Assembly: GCA_013397795.1 (NCBI GenBank) | Contig: VZTJ01005225.1 | Coordinates: 1-64,000, forward strand | Source: Orthonyx spaldingii | Lineage: Eukaryota; Chordata; Aves; Passeriformes; Orthonychidae | Direction: 5' to 3' | Length of the DNA: 64,000 bases | In this document: positions 1 through 14,310 of the stretch, piece after piece | Layout of the letters: each line of letters begins with the position of its first letter | Position numbering within the stretch: position 1 is the first letter of the stretch | Translations under genes and position numbers: made by a program | Notes under the pieces: generated by a model | Told to the model about the DNA's origin: nothing | The model's database searches: none | Seen by the model: only the letters and a program-made list of their open reading frames with translations

Positions 1-3000
1 AAAAAAAAAAGAGAGAGAGACCCAAGCAACGTGACCCGTGTTGTAAAAGAGAAGTTAATAGAATGGTGAGGTGGGTTTCTATACATAACAGTTCAAAAGC
101 TTTGAGTACAGAGCATTATTGCTAGAATTCAAAGCAGAAGGTTTTTGGAAGATAAAGTCTTGTCAAACAAATGTGAATTCTTTCTTTGAGAATGTTAAAG
201 TTTGTCTGATAAAAGTAAGTGCTTTTGTACATCTGCCTTAGTAGTTGTATGCTTAGAAATTAGATACATAAGTGGCACTTTCAAAATTGGGATTGTGCCC
301 TTGAAAATATTTATTCTCAGAATAATTAAAAGGTCATAAAATAGATAAGGCACTATCACACATACACACAACACCACATTGCATTTAAAATGGTTTTTCT
401 CTTTATTTGTTATATGTAGAAATAAGTAGTGGTTAGGAGAATAGAGGTTAAATTGTTCACATGTATAGTATAGCTAAAAATGATAAAAGAATATTGTATC
501 ACCTCTTTATGCCCAGAGAATAAAATGAAGCCAAAAAATATAAATTTTATAGGAAAGAGCCCTAAGTGCTTGGAAACTGGAGAAACTGTCTGATTTTCTT
601 TCTAGCAGAGAAAAACTTCATGGCTTTTCTGAAGATTGCCACTAAAACTCCTTAAAATATAAATACAGTACCTATTTTTCATTGTGAGATCAACTATAGA
701 ACAAACTCCAAGAAACAATGATAATTTCTGCACCCCTTCAGGTACTCAAAGAAACTCTGGATTTGTCTTTTAATGAGCTGTAGACTATGCTTAACCAAAT
801 AAAACATTTAGATTTAAGTCTGAGGCAAATACAAGGGCCTATGATATGTCTGATTCTTTCTGTCAGTAAATCTCTGTCCCATGTGATTTTTAAATACACA
901 ATTTTAATTGCTTTAAAATAAGTCTGTATGAGTCAGGTTTGTGGAACAACATGCTAACTCACATTATTTAGCTCCAAATTTGCATGTAACACACTTGTAC
1001 TAATATGTATAACACTAGTGTTTTCTCCTCATGCTCCCCTTTCACCTTCTAATATTTCCTTAACTATTTTTTAAAGATTTTAAAAGATTCTAAACCTTAC
1101 ACATGTATAAAACTGGTCACAATTATGTCCATATATTCTAATATTAAATTAAAATAGGTACTAAATATTCTAACATTGCATTAGAATGGATACTAAATTA
1201 TTTTATAGATATGTTAAAGTTTTAAATTGAGAGGTAGTTATTACATTTTTAAATTTTAGAGCAAGGACTTGTATTAGACAATTATAATTTCCCTTTGAAT
1301 AATGTGAAAGTAAAAGATACAGTATTAGATCAGATCATTCTCATAAGACTTTTTTCACTCTCATTTTCCATCAGGAAGAAATATCATAGTGGCTAGTTGA
1401 AAAGTAAGTTCCCCATAAGGGTTGTTATTTATTCTGCTGATACCTCACCCTCACTAATGAACAGCCAAAGATGCCAAAGATGCCCAATAACCACATGCAA
1501 AATCATGATTTGCTTTGTCTCATATGTATTTCTTTCTTCCTCCCATCAAGGTATCTTTGCCCTGTATTTTCTAAATTTCTGTGCTTTGTCTCTTTCCAAT
1601 TAGCCATGGCTTAATCAATCACAAAACTCTTCCTCTTCTCTCATGATCAGTCCCAGGTTTTACTGTTGAAAACTTCGGAAAACAAAAAATTATGTTTATA
1701 TTTTTATATAATTTTTACATCATATAATGTTAAAATATATATTTTAGCCCTCCTTAGCAGAAGATATTCCTTGCACTTTCAGTGTATAAATTAGGCAGAA
1801 ATTAGTAATTGGTTTTTAATATTTTCCTATATCATATCCTTTGAAAAAAGGAATCATTTTTGACTGCTGTTCGTGATTTTGGGGTCACAGCTAGCCTAGG
1901 ATTTGCTACCCTGCAGCCTTTTTCATTTTCTCTTAACTACTGCATTAGAGCTCACAGTTCAGCCAGATGACTCCAAGGCTCCAGCAGAATTCGTGAATAA
2001 CTGTACCTAGGCCTAATGAAGTACAGCCCTCAATTTATTTGTTGGTTCCAGTATTTTCTTCCTTCTAATGTTCAGAAGATTTGTACACAGTTTATTCCAT
2101 CCTCTGGAGAAAAGTGACAAAATAAAGTCTTTCCTTGTTTTTTACCATGTTGTATTTTAAAACCCAGCCACACCACCAGTCCTTTCTTAACTTTCCATTG
2201 TCCTTTATTTACACTTTCAAGAACGGTTTATGTCTTCAGTTATATGTTTTTTTCATGGTCTGCTATGGAGTACTCCTAATTTACATCTTACATTTTAACC
2301 TGCCAGAAATTATGCTCCTTTCTAGGGAAGAAGGATTGAATTATACAAAAAAAAGATTGTATCTGTCAATGACAGAGGAAAATAGTATATTTATGGCTTA
2401 TAACATATGGATCAGTATATTTATTCATTGATTTATAGTACTTAAGTATTCTTAACAAAAATTCAATAATTTTCTAGGCTTATCTTAGGTTGAGGGAGAG
2501 AGGGATATCTGGCTGGGAAACATCCTTCCTAATATGACTTTTCCAGGAGACTTTGTTTCAAATTCCACTCCCTTCATTAATTCAGCTCCACTTTGGGATT
2601 TTCTATAGAAAGAAGTGTAAAACTGTGGTAAATTCATGCATAGTTGCATAAGAAAGTAAATTTTTCTATATAGAATCATTATGTTAAAATTTGTGAGGTA
2701 CCTTAAGAGATTGGGTGCAAATCTAATCCTTCAACATTTGTCCATAGATGATATGGACTGACATTTTAACGCTTTTTTTGGAAAACTTAAAAAAAGCAAA
2801 AAGGAAAAATGTCTGCCTGTAGCATAAAAACCTTGTGTGATGCTTGCTAATTCAGTGGCAAATTGAATTTAAGAGAAGTTTGTTTGTGGGAAATGACACC
2901 TGTAAGTCAGTAATATCATGTTTTTTCCTTATTTGTGGGATAGACATAATTTCTGTTACATTGCCTTTTCATAGTTCTCTTTATAGTCCTGTGCACGTTT

Positions 3001-6000
3001 TTTTCATTGAGCTGTTCTCTATCTGTAGGACAGTGCTTGATATACAGAAAAATAGGGATTAAAATACATTTTAGTAAAGTTTAGAGGGAAGTGGAAATTC
3101 TGCTAGTAATTATGTTTTAGAAAATATCAGCGTAATATAGTTCATACATAATGATTATGCCTCGTAACTGATATGTCCATGCATACCATTTATGCCTTGT
3201 AACTTTTGCCTCAAAAAACTGGTAAGACCTGATATATTCTTTAGAATCAAGGAACATAAACTATAAAATAGAATATATGAAATTGAATTAGTAAATTGCT
3301 TCAAATATGTAATTTTAGACCAAGGTAATCATTTCCTGTGTTCACAGAAAAGTGCAAGAAAATGGCAATATTTATGTATATTATTTGTACATTAATTCTA
3401 CTTCATTTTAGAATTCAAAAATGTTTATACAAATTACATGTTCTAGCTGCATACTAGCATTTTTCTGCTGGAATGATTGTACTCATATAGTAAGATCTTT
3501 CTATGAAGCATATTTAAGGTCTTCTAAAATGTATGCTAATACTTTTATATATGTAGAAATGTTTGTGTAGATGTATATTTATATTTCTTGCAATTTTTAG
3601 ATTTTTTCTTCTTGCAAAGAACTTCAGATGAAAGCAGAAAATTAATTGAGATGTACCTAAGCTTTTGGCTGGATCCAATGCCATTGTATTGCTACTGAAA
3701 GCAGTCATGTAGGATAAAGTGTGTTAACATGGAAATAAATACTTCAGGTATCTAAATTCAATGGTTTTCCAGTGTCACTGCAAAAACCACCAGACAAACA
3801 TGTAATATTTAAACTGCAGAAGTGTCATGTGCATAGCATCCACAATATTGTTAGACTTTTCCCCTGTAAATGTTCATACTGGCTATGGAGATCAGCTAGT
3901 CAAAGGTTTTGGTATCCTGGTATTTCTGTTGATTTGCATTGTTCTACAGGTCAGGCTCTGTGGTAATTCCTATATATAGTGCAATGAAAAATATTAAAAA
4001 GAAATCATGTTGTTAATGGAAATAAAAGAGCTGGTTCAGATTTAGAACTAATTACAATGGCTGTAGTTGTTTTACACCTAGTACTACTATCAGAAATGTA
4101 TGTATAAACTGAGAGATCTCATTTCATGTGTCTGTCTCGGTTGCTCTACACTGTTCCATATGACTGCTTTGCATCCATGGAGCGTGAAGCATCTGGGATA
4201 CATCTTTAACACAATCAATGTTTTGGCAGAGTGGCAACAGATAGCTTAGAAGTTCCTCACTCGGGTACTGGTAATGCCATAGCTGTATGAGGAATCCCTT
4301 GCTGCTTGGTATTAAGTTGATTATTTTATTTCAGTAAGTTAATTGCTTTTATCCCCTTCTGTCCTTTCCACCTTTCCATTGTGTCGAAGTCTGAAAAAAT
4401 CTGTCATGATGAAGAGGAACAAAAAATTAAAATTGAAAAGCTTAGATGTGCTCTGAGACAATGGGAGAATTGCTGTGCCGAGTACTGTATTGCATATTGT
4501 TAAGCTAATTCTAAAATGTATTAAAAAACAAATACTGAAAACAATGTACTGTTGCCAATGATCATGCAGAGTATAATGAAACAATCTCAATTAGCAATTA
4601 TTTTTAAATCATTACCTGATTTAAATTAGATAATAATTTTCAAGCTACTGCATTCAGTAGTAGTTGGTCATTGTCCTGCACATTGATCCTTCAACTAACT
4701 GCTTTTCCTCATATCTCATATGCTTTTTTTCTTTACTCTTCCTTTTTTTTTTTTTCAAGAAGGTAATAAAGAAGTGTGAATACTTTCAAAACTTGTCACA
4801 CGTTGATTGATCCTGTCTATTTTCCAATTCAAAATACATTTTTAACACCTCCAAGACACTAAAAAAAGAGGTCCATATTAAATCTATATATTGATACTCA
4901 GCTCTGTGTTTTTTGTGAAGAGACAAAGCTGTCACTAGCTGCCTGAGTGTGCTAAAGAAATGAGAATTTGAGGGAAGAGCCACTTCAAGCTTAACCCAGG
5001 CCAATAAAGGTATGTGAGTTGAAAAGAGATGCAATTTAACAAATTGGCAGAGACCATTACTGTTTCTCATATCAAGGTTATTTGTGTTCTGACTTTCAGA
5101 ACGTTGCATGTTGCCTCAAAGACCCAGTGTCTGCCTCCCAGGAATTTCCCTGTGTCTGTCTAAGGCTGAGATAGATTACAGAAATAAGATAATTTATCTT
5201 TATGTCAAAGCAACTGTATATATTTAACATATTACATTTTCCATTTTAAAAGTGGCTAAAGGGCAAAGTCATCTAAAAAAATCAAAATCAATAGATAAAG
5301 TGCTATTGACTAAAACCTTTTTAATTTACTTTTAAATAAAATTTTAGATCCAATTTTGCAGCACTTATAAAAATATCAAAAAATCAATTCATTAAAAACA
5401 TTAAGGACATTTAAGAATTTAGAAATCATACTTAAGATTTCTGAGAAAGATTTCTTTATCTTCCCACTGGAATTTATGTTTTTCAGAGTATTTATTTCTT
5501 TTTTCACAGAACAAGGAACATTACACAATCTAGCACATACTAAGGAGAAAAAAATGCTGATTTAAAACTAGGACTTACAGGTGTTAAGACACTTTAACAT
5601 CATTTCTCTGCTTTTTATTCCTCCTGTATGTGGAGCTACATCTCTGCATGTGAAATAATTAGGAAAACATTTTTTTATTAACATTTAATTAATATCTTTT
5701 TTTTTTCAATTCTGTTTTTGGTGAGCCATTTTTTTTTCTTAAGGACTAAAAGAAAAAATTCTTTTAAACTTTTTGATTAAAACAGAAAAAAAATGAAAAA
5801 GTAATTTTTATGGTTTAAATTTTGGAGCACATACAGAATATAGAAGAGGTAACTTTTGAAGGAAAAAATATAGAAAATATATAATCATGCTTGGATTCAA
5901 AATGTTATCTAGATACAGCATTTACTATATATGCATGTATTTTAAAAGCAAATAACTTTTGAGTCAAATGTTCGTGGACTGACTTCTTGTTCAGTTTAGA

Positions 6001-9000
6001 TGTTTGCAACACAATGTGAAGGATCACGTTTCTTTCACCATTTGTCTGCTTTCTGATGTCATCACTCTGTAGGTTATAAGAAAGACTTTATTAGATTCTA
6101 GTTTTCTGTTTTAATAGGATATTTAAATCCTTTCTTTTAATGTGGTGGGATTGGTTTGCTGGGTTTTTTTTACCCCTAAGTGTCAAGTCTCTGCTTGAAA
6201 ACTGCCTTGCACTGACAATTTGATTTCCTTTCTTCCTTACTGGAAAACATCAAAGAATTGGAAAGACATTTTTCTCTGAATGTCTGTAGGCAGCAATAGA
6301 ACAGTCCCAAACACTACCTATTGAACCTGAGTTTTCTTTACTCATATGTAGCTTCTTACCCTACAAAAAGAGAGCTTCACAGAGATTTATATAGTCATTG
6401 ATTTAAATTAAATTTCAAAAATCCTCAGACAATCTGGCTGAGAGTCCTCCAGAAAGAAGTGTGTATTGTATGTTCCAATGCAAGGAAGATGTCTTTAATA
6501 AAGTTAAAGGGGACAAAAAACCCAACTTTTGGGATGGAATGGCTTTCTTCCTGATATGAAACTAGCAGCTAAGAATTCTGTTTCTGGATTTTCTATTGAT
6601 TTCCTGCATGGTTTTGCATGAATAATGCTTCAGTTCTGCAGAGTGCAGCCCTGCTTCTTACATGCTCCTCACCTGCTTGTATTGACTATTTGTGAAGTGC
6701 AAACTCTGGTCTCTCTTACATCTGAAAGCTGTAAAAGATATAAATTCTGCAACTTATTGTATTTTATTTTATGTAATGTAAAACGGTACCACAAAACAGT
6801 ATCCAAAGACAATATGATGACTCTTAAGAAGTATGCAGTAAGTATTGGATCTGAAAGTCTGGATAAATAGGCATGGACAAGATAGACAATACTAAATGTA
6901 GAAATAGTAACGTTCAGCATCTCAATGTATTTATGTCTTTGTGTTCAGGAATTTTCAAGCATCTGAAATTTCCATATGAAGGAATACTGCTTTCTTAAGT
7001 GGCCTAATACCACAGAAAATAATGGGTCAAATTATAATTAAAAGTACTGCCGCACAAATTTTGATTCCTTGAAAGAAGCATGGCTTTCAGTCAGTTGCTA
7101 AGTTGATGCAACAACTCATACAATAAAAGGGAACTTATTTAAAACAAAAAACCCCATCCGTTAAACATCAATATTATTGTATCACTCAGAAAAGAGTTAG
7201 GAAATAAACTTGGATAAAAATGACTTATTATGAGGTATCAGTGGTCTAATCTTAGAAAACAGTGACTTTATTCATTTAGACTATGGAAATTTTCTCACCT
7301 GCCTCAGAAGAATATGTGTGGATTTTAGCCAAGTTAATCCAGAGGAAATGGAATCTTTAACCTTTTAAAAGATTATAATGGTCCTTCTTGCTTTGTAACC
7401 ACTAATATCAGGAGACACAGGAGGTAGTTATGGCCTAGCTGATGGATATATGGTGTAGCAAAACTCATTAGCTGGGTTGTCTTCAGCAGAAAGGTTTATT
7501 ACTTAGGGGTTGATCTGTGGAAAGAGAAAAGCTGCAGGAAAAGTACTGAACTGTTCAGTACTGTTGTGTTTTGTATGACTTAAAGCTTCTTTCACATATG
7601 GTTGGGCATTGGCTGATGGCCACTAGGAGCCTTTGGGCTATCCCAGCTATTCCAAAAGAAACCCCACTACTCAGTCAGTAAGTCAAATTGAAGTCACAGG
7701 AAATATATTGTAGCAGAAGAGAGCAGGACAGTCCAAATTTCTGTGCAGCTCTTTTCCTTTGGAAGGACTACTGGTCTTTAGACAAGGCTAGCTGAAAGCC
7801 CATCAATATCTTCTCTTGCTCTGGTCAGCCCAGTAAGTGCAGAAAAGTCAATTCATTTCCATTTGAGGAACGGAGTAGGCTGAGGCATTTTGGTGCAAAA
7901 TATAATTATGAAACTTTAGAAAGGCATCATAAGTTAATCAGAATTAGCCACAAATACTGAATCTGCTACTCTGTAAACTGCTTTATGCTGAAATTTGCAT
8001 AGTATACCTGTATCATGTTGCAATGGATAGTGCATTGTGCCTTGACTATCTTGGAAGAAGCTACCAAAAGATAATAATAACTATCTGTGAGCTGGGTCAT
8101 ATTGTTTAATCATTGTTATAACCAAGTTTTTGCGATAAGGACATGAGTTTGAATATTTGTTGTTATTTAAGGATTGTGCTGTTTGGAGGATGTAGTCATT
8201 CAGTTTTCCAGGTATAGTAGAAGCATTGCCTACACAACTGAATTTCCGTTATAGGGAGAATGAACTATGTCTCATGAACACACTGCAGGGTTCTGAGAAT
8301 AAGTGCTCAGTGCATGTCTGGGGGCTGGCACTGAAGCTACACAGTTAATAATCTAATATTTCAAATTAGGATTTATGCAATGTGGCAGCATTTTCATAAT
8401 GTGTCTCTATCTGAAAGATGTCAAACTAGAAAAGCATACCATAGGCTTGAGAAAATTTTGCTAAGTCCAAAAATGTGAGTGCATGTGCTCGTGTCACTGT
8501 GTTGGTTGGTTTGATGCATCCGTTGTCTTACCTTCACACAAAAAGTAAAGGGATAGTGTGCCCAAGGAAAGTCATCAATAGTAAATTGAATGTTATTGAC
8601 TGAGTGAGCTGCCAATTCACAGTCATCAGCAAAAACAAGCTCCCTAATGAAGAAATTAGCCACACGTGTCTGCAGACTGAACAACTTGCATCAGTAAGAA
8701 ACTGAATAAATATAGCTCTGCCAGTGGCACAAAGTGCTTCCATCTGCACAACAGAGAGGAGGTGTAAAAGAGTATGGAAACTATTTGTGATATTAAAGAG
8801 ATCTTTCAGTTTTCCAGCTGTCTAATCATCATTTTATTACTGAGACTTAGGTATGTCAGAAATAAGATGTAGAACACTCACGGGTCTCGAAAAACTTCAA
8901 GAGTCCCCTATAATTCATATTGCCAAAATGTTTAGGTCAGTGGTCAGCAAGCAAAGATGGCAATTTGAACTAAGACTATTTGAAAAGGATCGTGTGTGTA

Positions 9001-10771
9001 GTGTTACTTTCTTAATAACTTCACATGGAAGTTTTGAGAAGACAGATTGCACAAAAGAGAAATTGAGTCCATCAGCTTAGATATTTTTCTAGCATTGGAG
9101 AAGAGAAATGCCACAATAATTATCACAGTTTGAATCATGATTATTTGTAATAGATATTGGTGGTGTCTCTGAATTGCTGTGAAATTGCCTCCTGCTTTCA
9201 AATAATGTGAGAAGACCATGTGGTGTTTGTGTTGCTTTTTCAAATGTAATTTGCCACCATGTCTTTTCCAGACCTGTATTGTACAAAGTCAGAGAGTGTA
9301 CTGGTTCAATGTCAAGACTTTGTAAAAGAAAGAATGTTTTTGATTGAAAAATTTGACAAGTTGTCTTGGCATTTTGAGCACAGGAGACTACAAATTTCGG
9401 TCTATGACAAATTTCTGTCATTCTCAGAACTGTGACTAAGGATATTTTCACTCTACACTTCTACTGTCAAAGTATGGTAGTAAGTTTGTTGAGCTTACAT
9501 CCTGTAACAGGTGAAAAGATATGTGTGCTGTCATTCTTACCTATGCAAGGAATATATACTACAGGTACAGAAACTGCATTGTGTAGGTTGATATTGACAA
9601 ATAGAGATTGAGTTTTGAGCTTCTTTTCTGTAGTAAATACTATTAATTTCTCTAGGTTCAATGTTATTCCAGAGTGCTTTCAGGAATTATGCTGGTTTTA
9701 TGCTAATTTAAAGTGTGTTTATACCATTTTTGTCACTACATTCTATGTTAATGGACACCTACTTCCATCATGACCAGTGCAGTCTTGGGCATATGTCCTA
9801 TATGTAATTTGTGCTACTACCAAACCTTATTGCCTGCAACTACTGGTTTTTTGTTTGTGTTTTCAGCTGACAATCCAAAATCCACAACAATGCTTGAAGA
9901 CAGAGGTATACTTTCTGAAAATTGACAAGAGCTCAGGATAAGTTAGAGGAATTGAAGAGGAAAGTAACAGCAAGCAGTGTATTGGTTTTTAGAGTTTTAG
10001 ATTGAGGAAATAGTCTATATTTTTTACCATATCTAAACAAAAACAGAAAGAGGGTTCATCTTTTGAAGTCACCAAAAATAAACCAAAATGTAATTTTAAT
10101 TCAGAATGAAACAATCAAACAAAATAATATATCAGTGTATATCTGGCACAACTTAAATAAAATATGTGTCATCCATATATGTTAAATTATATATTAAACA
10201 GTTCAAAACTAAGTGATAAATAATGATTTTCTTACAGGTTTTTTTAAAAGCAAATGGCAAGCTATTGTAAAGCTTTTCTAGCATCAGTTTGGCAAGTATA
10301 AATGCATTTATGTTTTATATCAGAGTTGACCGGTTTCTATCATTTTCCCCAAAAAGGTGTGAAGCAATGTGTCCATCTCTGTGCACCTTCAGGAGAAGAT
10401 TGTAGAAGTCTTCCAATCCTGTTACTCAATTGCTGGTGAGTTACTGATGATGTCCCTTCCAAGTGCAGTAGAGTAACACTCTTTGATACTAATACATAGG
10501 TAAAATACTATGCACTATAAAAGAAACTTGCACTGTGCAAGTAATGGATAATATGCATATGTGCACCATATTTAAAATTACATCCTATCACCTTTTTGCA
10601 CAACATTCTTTCTATTGAAACAACAAATTAAACACTTAGATTAACTTGGTATTATCTCCAGACGCTGAATTCTCCATCATTTCTTACTCCCCACATTTTT
10701 TGTCATTTCCATTCCCCCTCCTCATTCTTTTAGATCCTTTCTGCAAACAAAGCATCCTCACTGAGAATCAA

Positions 10772-10851
10772 TCTCCTTTCCTTCTTTCTTCTTTCCTTTT
10801 CCCTTCCTCTTTTTTCCCCTTCTTCTCCTCCTCCTCCTTTTTCTTCTCTTC
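10772..10851 (+). repeat. 80-nt uninterrupted polypyrimidine tract
   Basis: Every base from 10772 to 10851 is C or T (mostly CTT, TCC and T runs); a single G at 10852 is followed by more pyrimidines to about 10863 and then a TTTTTAGCAG at about 10865-10874. Such homopurine/homopyrimidine tracts can form triplex (H-DNA) structures. The tract followed by AG also looks like a 3' splice acceptor, but the sequence after it quickly meets stops in all frames, so no coding exon is supported. Confidence 0.9.
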
Positions 10852-11397
10852 GTCTTCTTTCTCATTTTTAGCAGAAATAATAAATCATGTAGACAAAATC
10901 TCAGAGGCACTGATCAGTAAATTTTTTTAAAGAAAATGGGAAGGAAAACACCAGGCAAAGAAATAGCAAAACATCCTTTGATGAATTTCAGAATATACAC
11001 TTGTTATGACAAGCTGTTCTTATTACCGGGAGAGATAAGGCCATACCTTGCTCCTGTATAGCTAACTAGTGGGTTTTCACTTCTGCAACACACCTGAAAT
11101 GGGTAATATAATATACAAATGCTACATAAGATGACATTCATTTTAATGTTTTTGTGTTAGTATGTATTTAAATAACTGATATATGATCACATAAGTTCTC
11201 AAATTGTGTTCTGTAGTCTGTAGGAAGCCTCTTAATCACTTAGGACTGTTGTCCACCTCTCCTCCTCCAATCTTAGCTGAAGACAGATGAAATACATTAG
11301 ATAATTTTTCAGTAATACTTTACCAGATAGCCAATTCTTATATTTATTCTACTGTCCAACTCTTGGTTAAACTGAGTTAGCATATCCTGTTAGTAAT

Positions 11398-11426
11398 GGA
11401 GAGAAAGAGAGGGAGAGAGGGAGGGA
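11398..11426 (+). repeat. GA-rich simple repeat
   Basis: A short purine-only tract of GAGA/GGGA units, interrupted by AAA. It is a low-complexity sequence with no associated gene. Confidence 0.85.
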
Positions 11427-14294
11427 CATTTTACTAAGAAAAACTGTTTTGAAGAAGTGAATGAACTTTCTAAGCAGGGTCACTGTTGCCACAACAGCCA
11501 CAGGAGCTGGACTTCACTTCTTCCTTTCGACTGTTTGACTGTCATAAAAGCTGCAGTTCATGTCTCTGCCAGGTGATACCAACATGGGCATGTGCCTCTT
11601 TCTGGGTTTTATGCTACTGCCATTTAGAAAGAACTATTTTGGAGCTCTGCAGGAGTACCTTTTCTCCTTCTCTTTCAATGGGGTAGTTTTGTCTGCCCTC
11701 TTTGCTTCTTTCCTCTCCCTTCGCACTAGGAGAGTAGAGGCAGTGCCAGCAGCAATTAGCTGCTCAAATAGTTGCTTTTCTTCCCTAGAGAAAAGCTAGT
11801 AAAGCAGATGAAAGCATCCTGTGGGCTGGACTTGATCCATGGACTACCTGTAGAACCTGCAGAACTCATTAGCATCTTCGCTATTGCTTAAAGTCTGCTA
11901 GGTGTAAAGGTGTATCTAACTTAACTTTAAATTTTATATTCCTTTAATGAGACAGAGTGTGTTTCATAAGGACATTTCTTGCAATACATAGAGCAGTTTT
12001 GTCAGGGTAAAATGATGTGTGTCTTGGACATAAAGTGCTTACTATAGAGCTTAGTAGCATAAATATTTCTACTGCTAGAGAAAGCTGTAAGGAAGTCCAT
12101 AAGTAAAAATCAAAGAATATGCCAAGTAAAATCTTAAACAAGGCTGTATTCAAAAATAATAAAATTTCATGACTTAATTTAAAAGCTGCAAAGAAAGCAA
12201 GGACACTGTGTTTGGGTAGAGATTCTACTTACCTATGATTTATTATTTCTGAAGACTGAAAGGCCAAATCCCAAGAACATCAGTGGAAGTTACCTGCAAC
12301 ATTCTGGCAGAATTATATTCTAAGAGAGTAGTTAACTACCTTCTAAGGAAGGTGTTATAAAAGACATTAGAGGGTTAAATGCTCAGCTTGTAGCTGTAGC
12401 ATTTAAACTTGAGTTTGGGAAATTTACATTCAATAAACATCCTTGCTAAGTTCTTTTCAGAAAACAAGTCTCATGCATTTTTATGTGCTTCTGTATTATT
12501 TAATATGCTACACCTTACTTAGACTTAGTCGGAGTTCTGAAAGAAAGTAAAAAATACAACTGGAATAGTTCTTAGATGTAGTCTGAAAAATAATATTTTG
12601 CCCAGGTCATGTGTAGGGTGCTATCATTAGTGTTCTGTGCTGGAAATTTTGTTGTTGTTTGGGGTTTTTTGTATGTTTGTTTTGTGCCCTTTGTTATGAC
12701 CTTGGGTCTTAATCAGCTCATTAAAAATTAAATTGCTTATTATAACCTGGCTTCATTTTCCACTTTGATCAGAAAGCACAATAGGATCCTTAAGTGGATT
12801 TACCCATAAAATATTCTGGTAATGAGAATAGAAGAGGCAAGTTTAATAACTTTAATATCAAAACAAAAGCTACAGAAATACCACCCAGAGGATAATAACA
12901 ACATTTTTTCTAACAAAAAGATAAAACTCCTTGAAATATAAAAGTTCTGTTTTCTAGCTTATTAAATTAAAGTTTCTAACAATTTGAAATAGGTATAATT
13001 TCCACTTCTTCCATGCCTAGTGCTCATCTCCCATCATATTGTCAACATTATGGCATTCTTTAATTTTACTTCAATAATTTGAATTCAAAGAAGGAGATAA
13101 AACTGTTGAAAATCACAGAAAAAATCTGCTGAATGGTGTTAATTATCCATTTTAAAAAAATTTGCAGTTTTACTGTGTTCACTTATTACTTGCTATGCAG
13201 AAATACTTAGATATTTTATCTCATAGGCATTTCATCACACAAAGATTTGGGAATGGGTAGTGGTAGAACCATAACATAATATTCGTAATGTGAAAGCACA
13301 AATCCACTTAGTCTAATCTCACTAGTCCACTTAGTCTAGTTTCTCACAGGACCTAGGGAAAAGTATGAGAGTAGAAAAAAAAATAAAATGATACTTGTCC
13401 AGCGTCTTAACTGAGCTTTCTGTTACCCCTTGGCACCAGTGATCTTTGCATTGCCTATATAAACAATAATCATGTTAAAGCAAAATATTCCTATGTAAAC
13501 GTAAGTGTTTGATTCTTTTATTGTTATCACTCCCTTTTCTTTAGTCTTCTTTTGTTGTTTTGTGGGTTTTTAAAAATTATTCCCTTTTCATTTGTCTCCT
13601 TTTTCAAAGGTTTCGATCATTCTGAAATGAGATCAAATCCCTGCAACTAAAGTTACCAGTCGCAAGCCATAGAGGATGAATAGTTCAGCCATGGTCCTGA
13701 CTGTTGAAAACACACTGGAAATGTTTGCAGTAAGAGATGGAAAATAATACATAATGGAGAGAATTGATCAACAATGAATATAAAACCCTAAAACCAGTCT
13801 GTCAAATGTAACTTTCACTTTCTAGTTCTAAATGAATAAAGATCCAAACCAAATCATTAATAACTTTAGGAAGAAACAAGAAATCAATTTTCTTACTAGT
13901 AAGACAGCTTCTGAAAATTGAGTTAATATTAAAGTAAGTACTAGTTTTAAATAAATACAGAAAGATGGAACATTTATTTTAAGATACCATCATAACATTA
14001 TATCTACCAGGCAAGGGTTGGCAAGCTTAGCATTTGACAACGGTAGCTGTTTGAAGCCTGGTCTAACCCACCCTAAGCAAATAAAAGGGCTTCAAAGCCT
14101 GTCTACCCCAAGTGATGCCTTGAAATGAGATAGAGAAAGTAAATGGTGACTTGTCATGTCCAACTAAAATCCTTGAGCATGCCCACATGTGGCAAAGGCC
14201 TGGAAAGGAACATTTTCTTGCTCTTATCATTCATTTTTCAGTCAAGAAGTGAGTAGGATTTTTCCTTCTTTATCACACTTGCATAGTAAACTTC

Positions 14295-14310
14295 TTTTTT
14301 TTTTTTTTTT
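14295..14310 (+). repeat. T16 homopolymer
   Basis: Sixteen consecutive T residues. No LINE or SINE body is recognisable beside it, so it is not evidently a retroposon tail; it is probably a simple homopolymer expansion. Confidence 0.85.
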
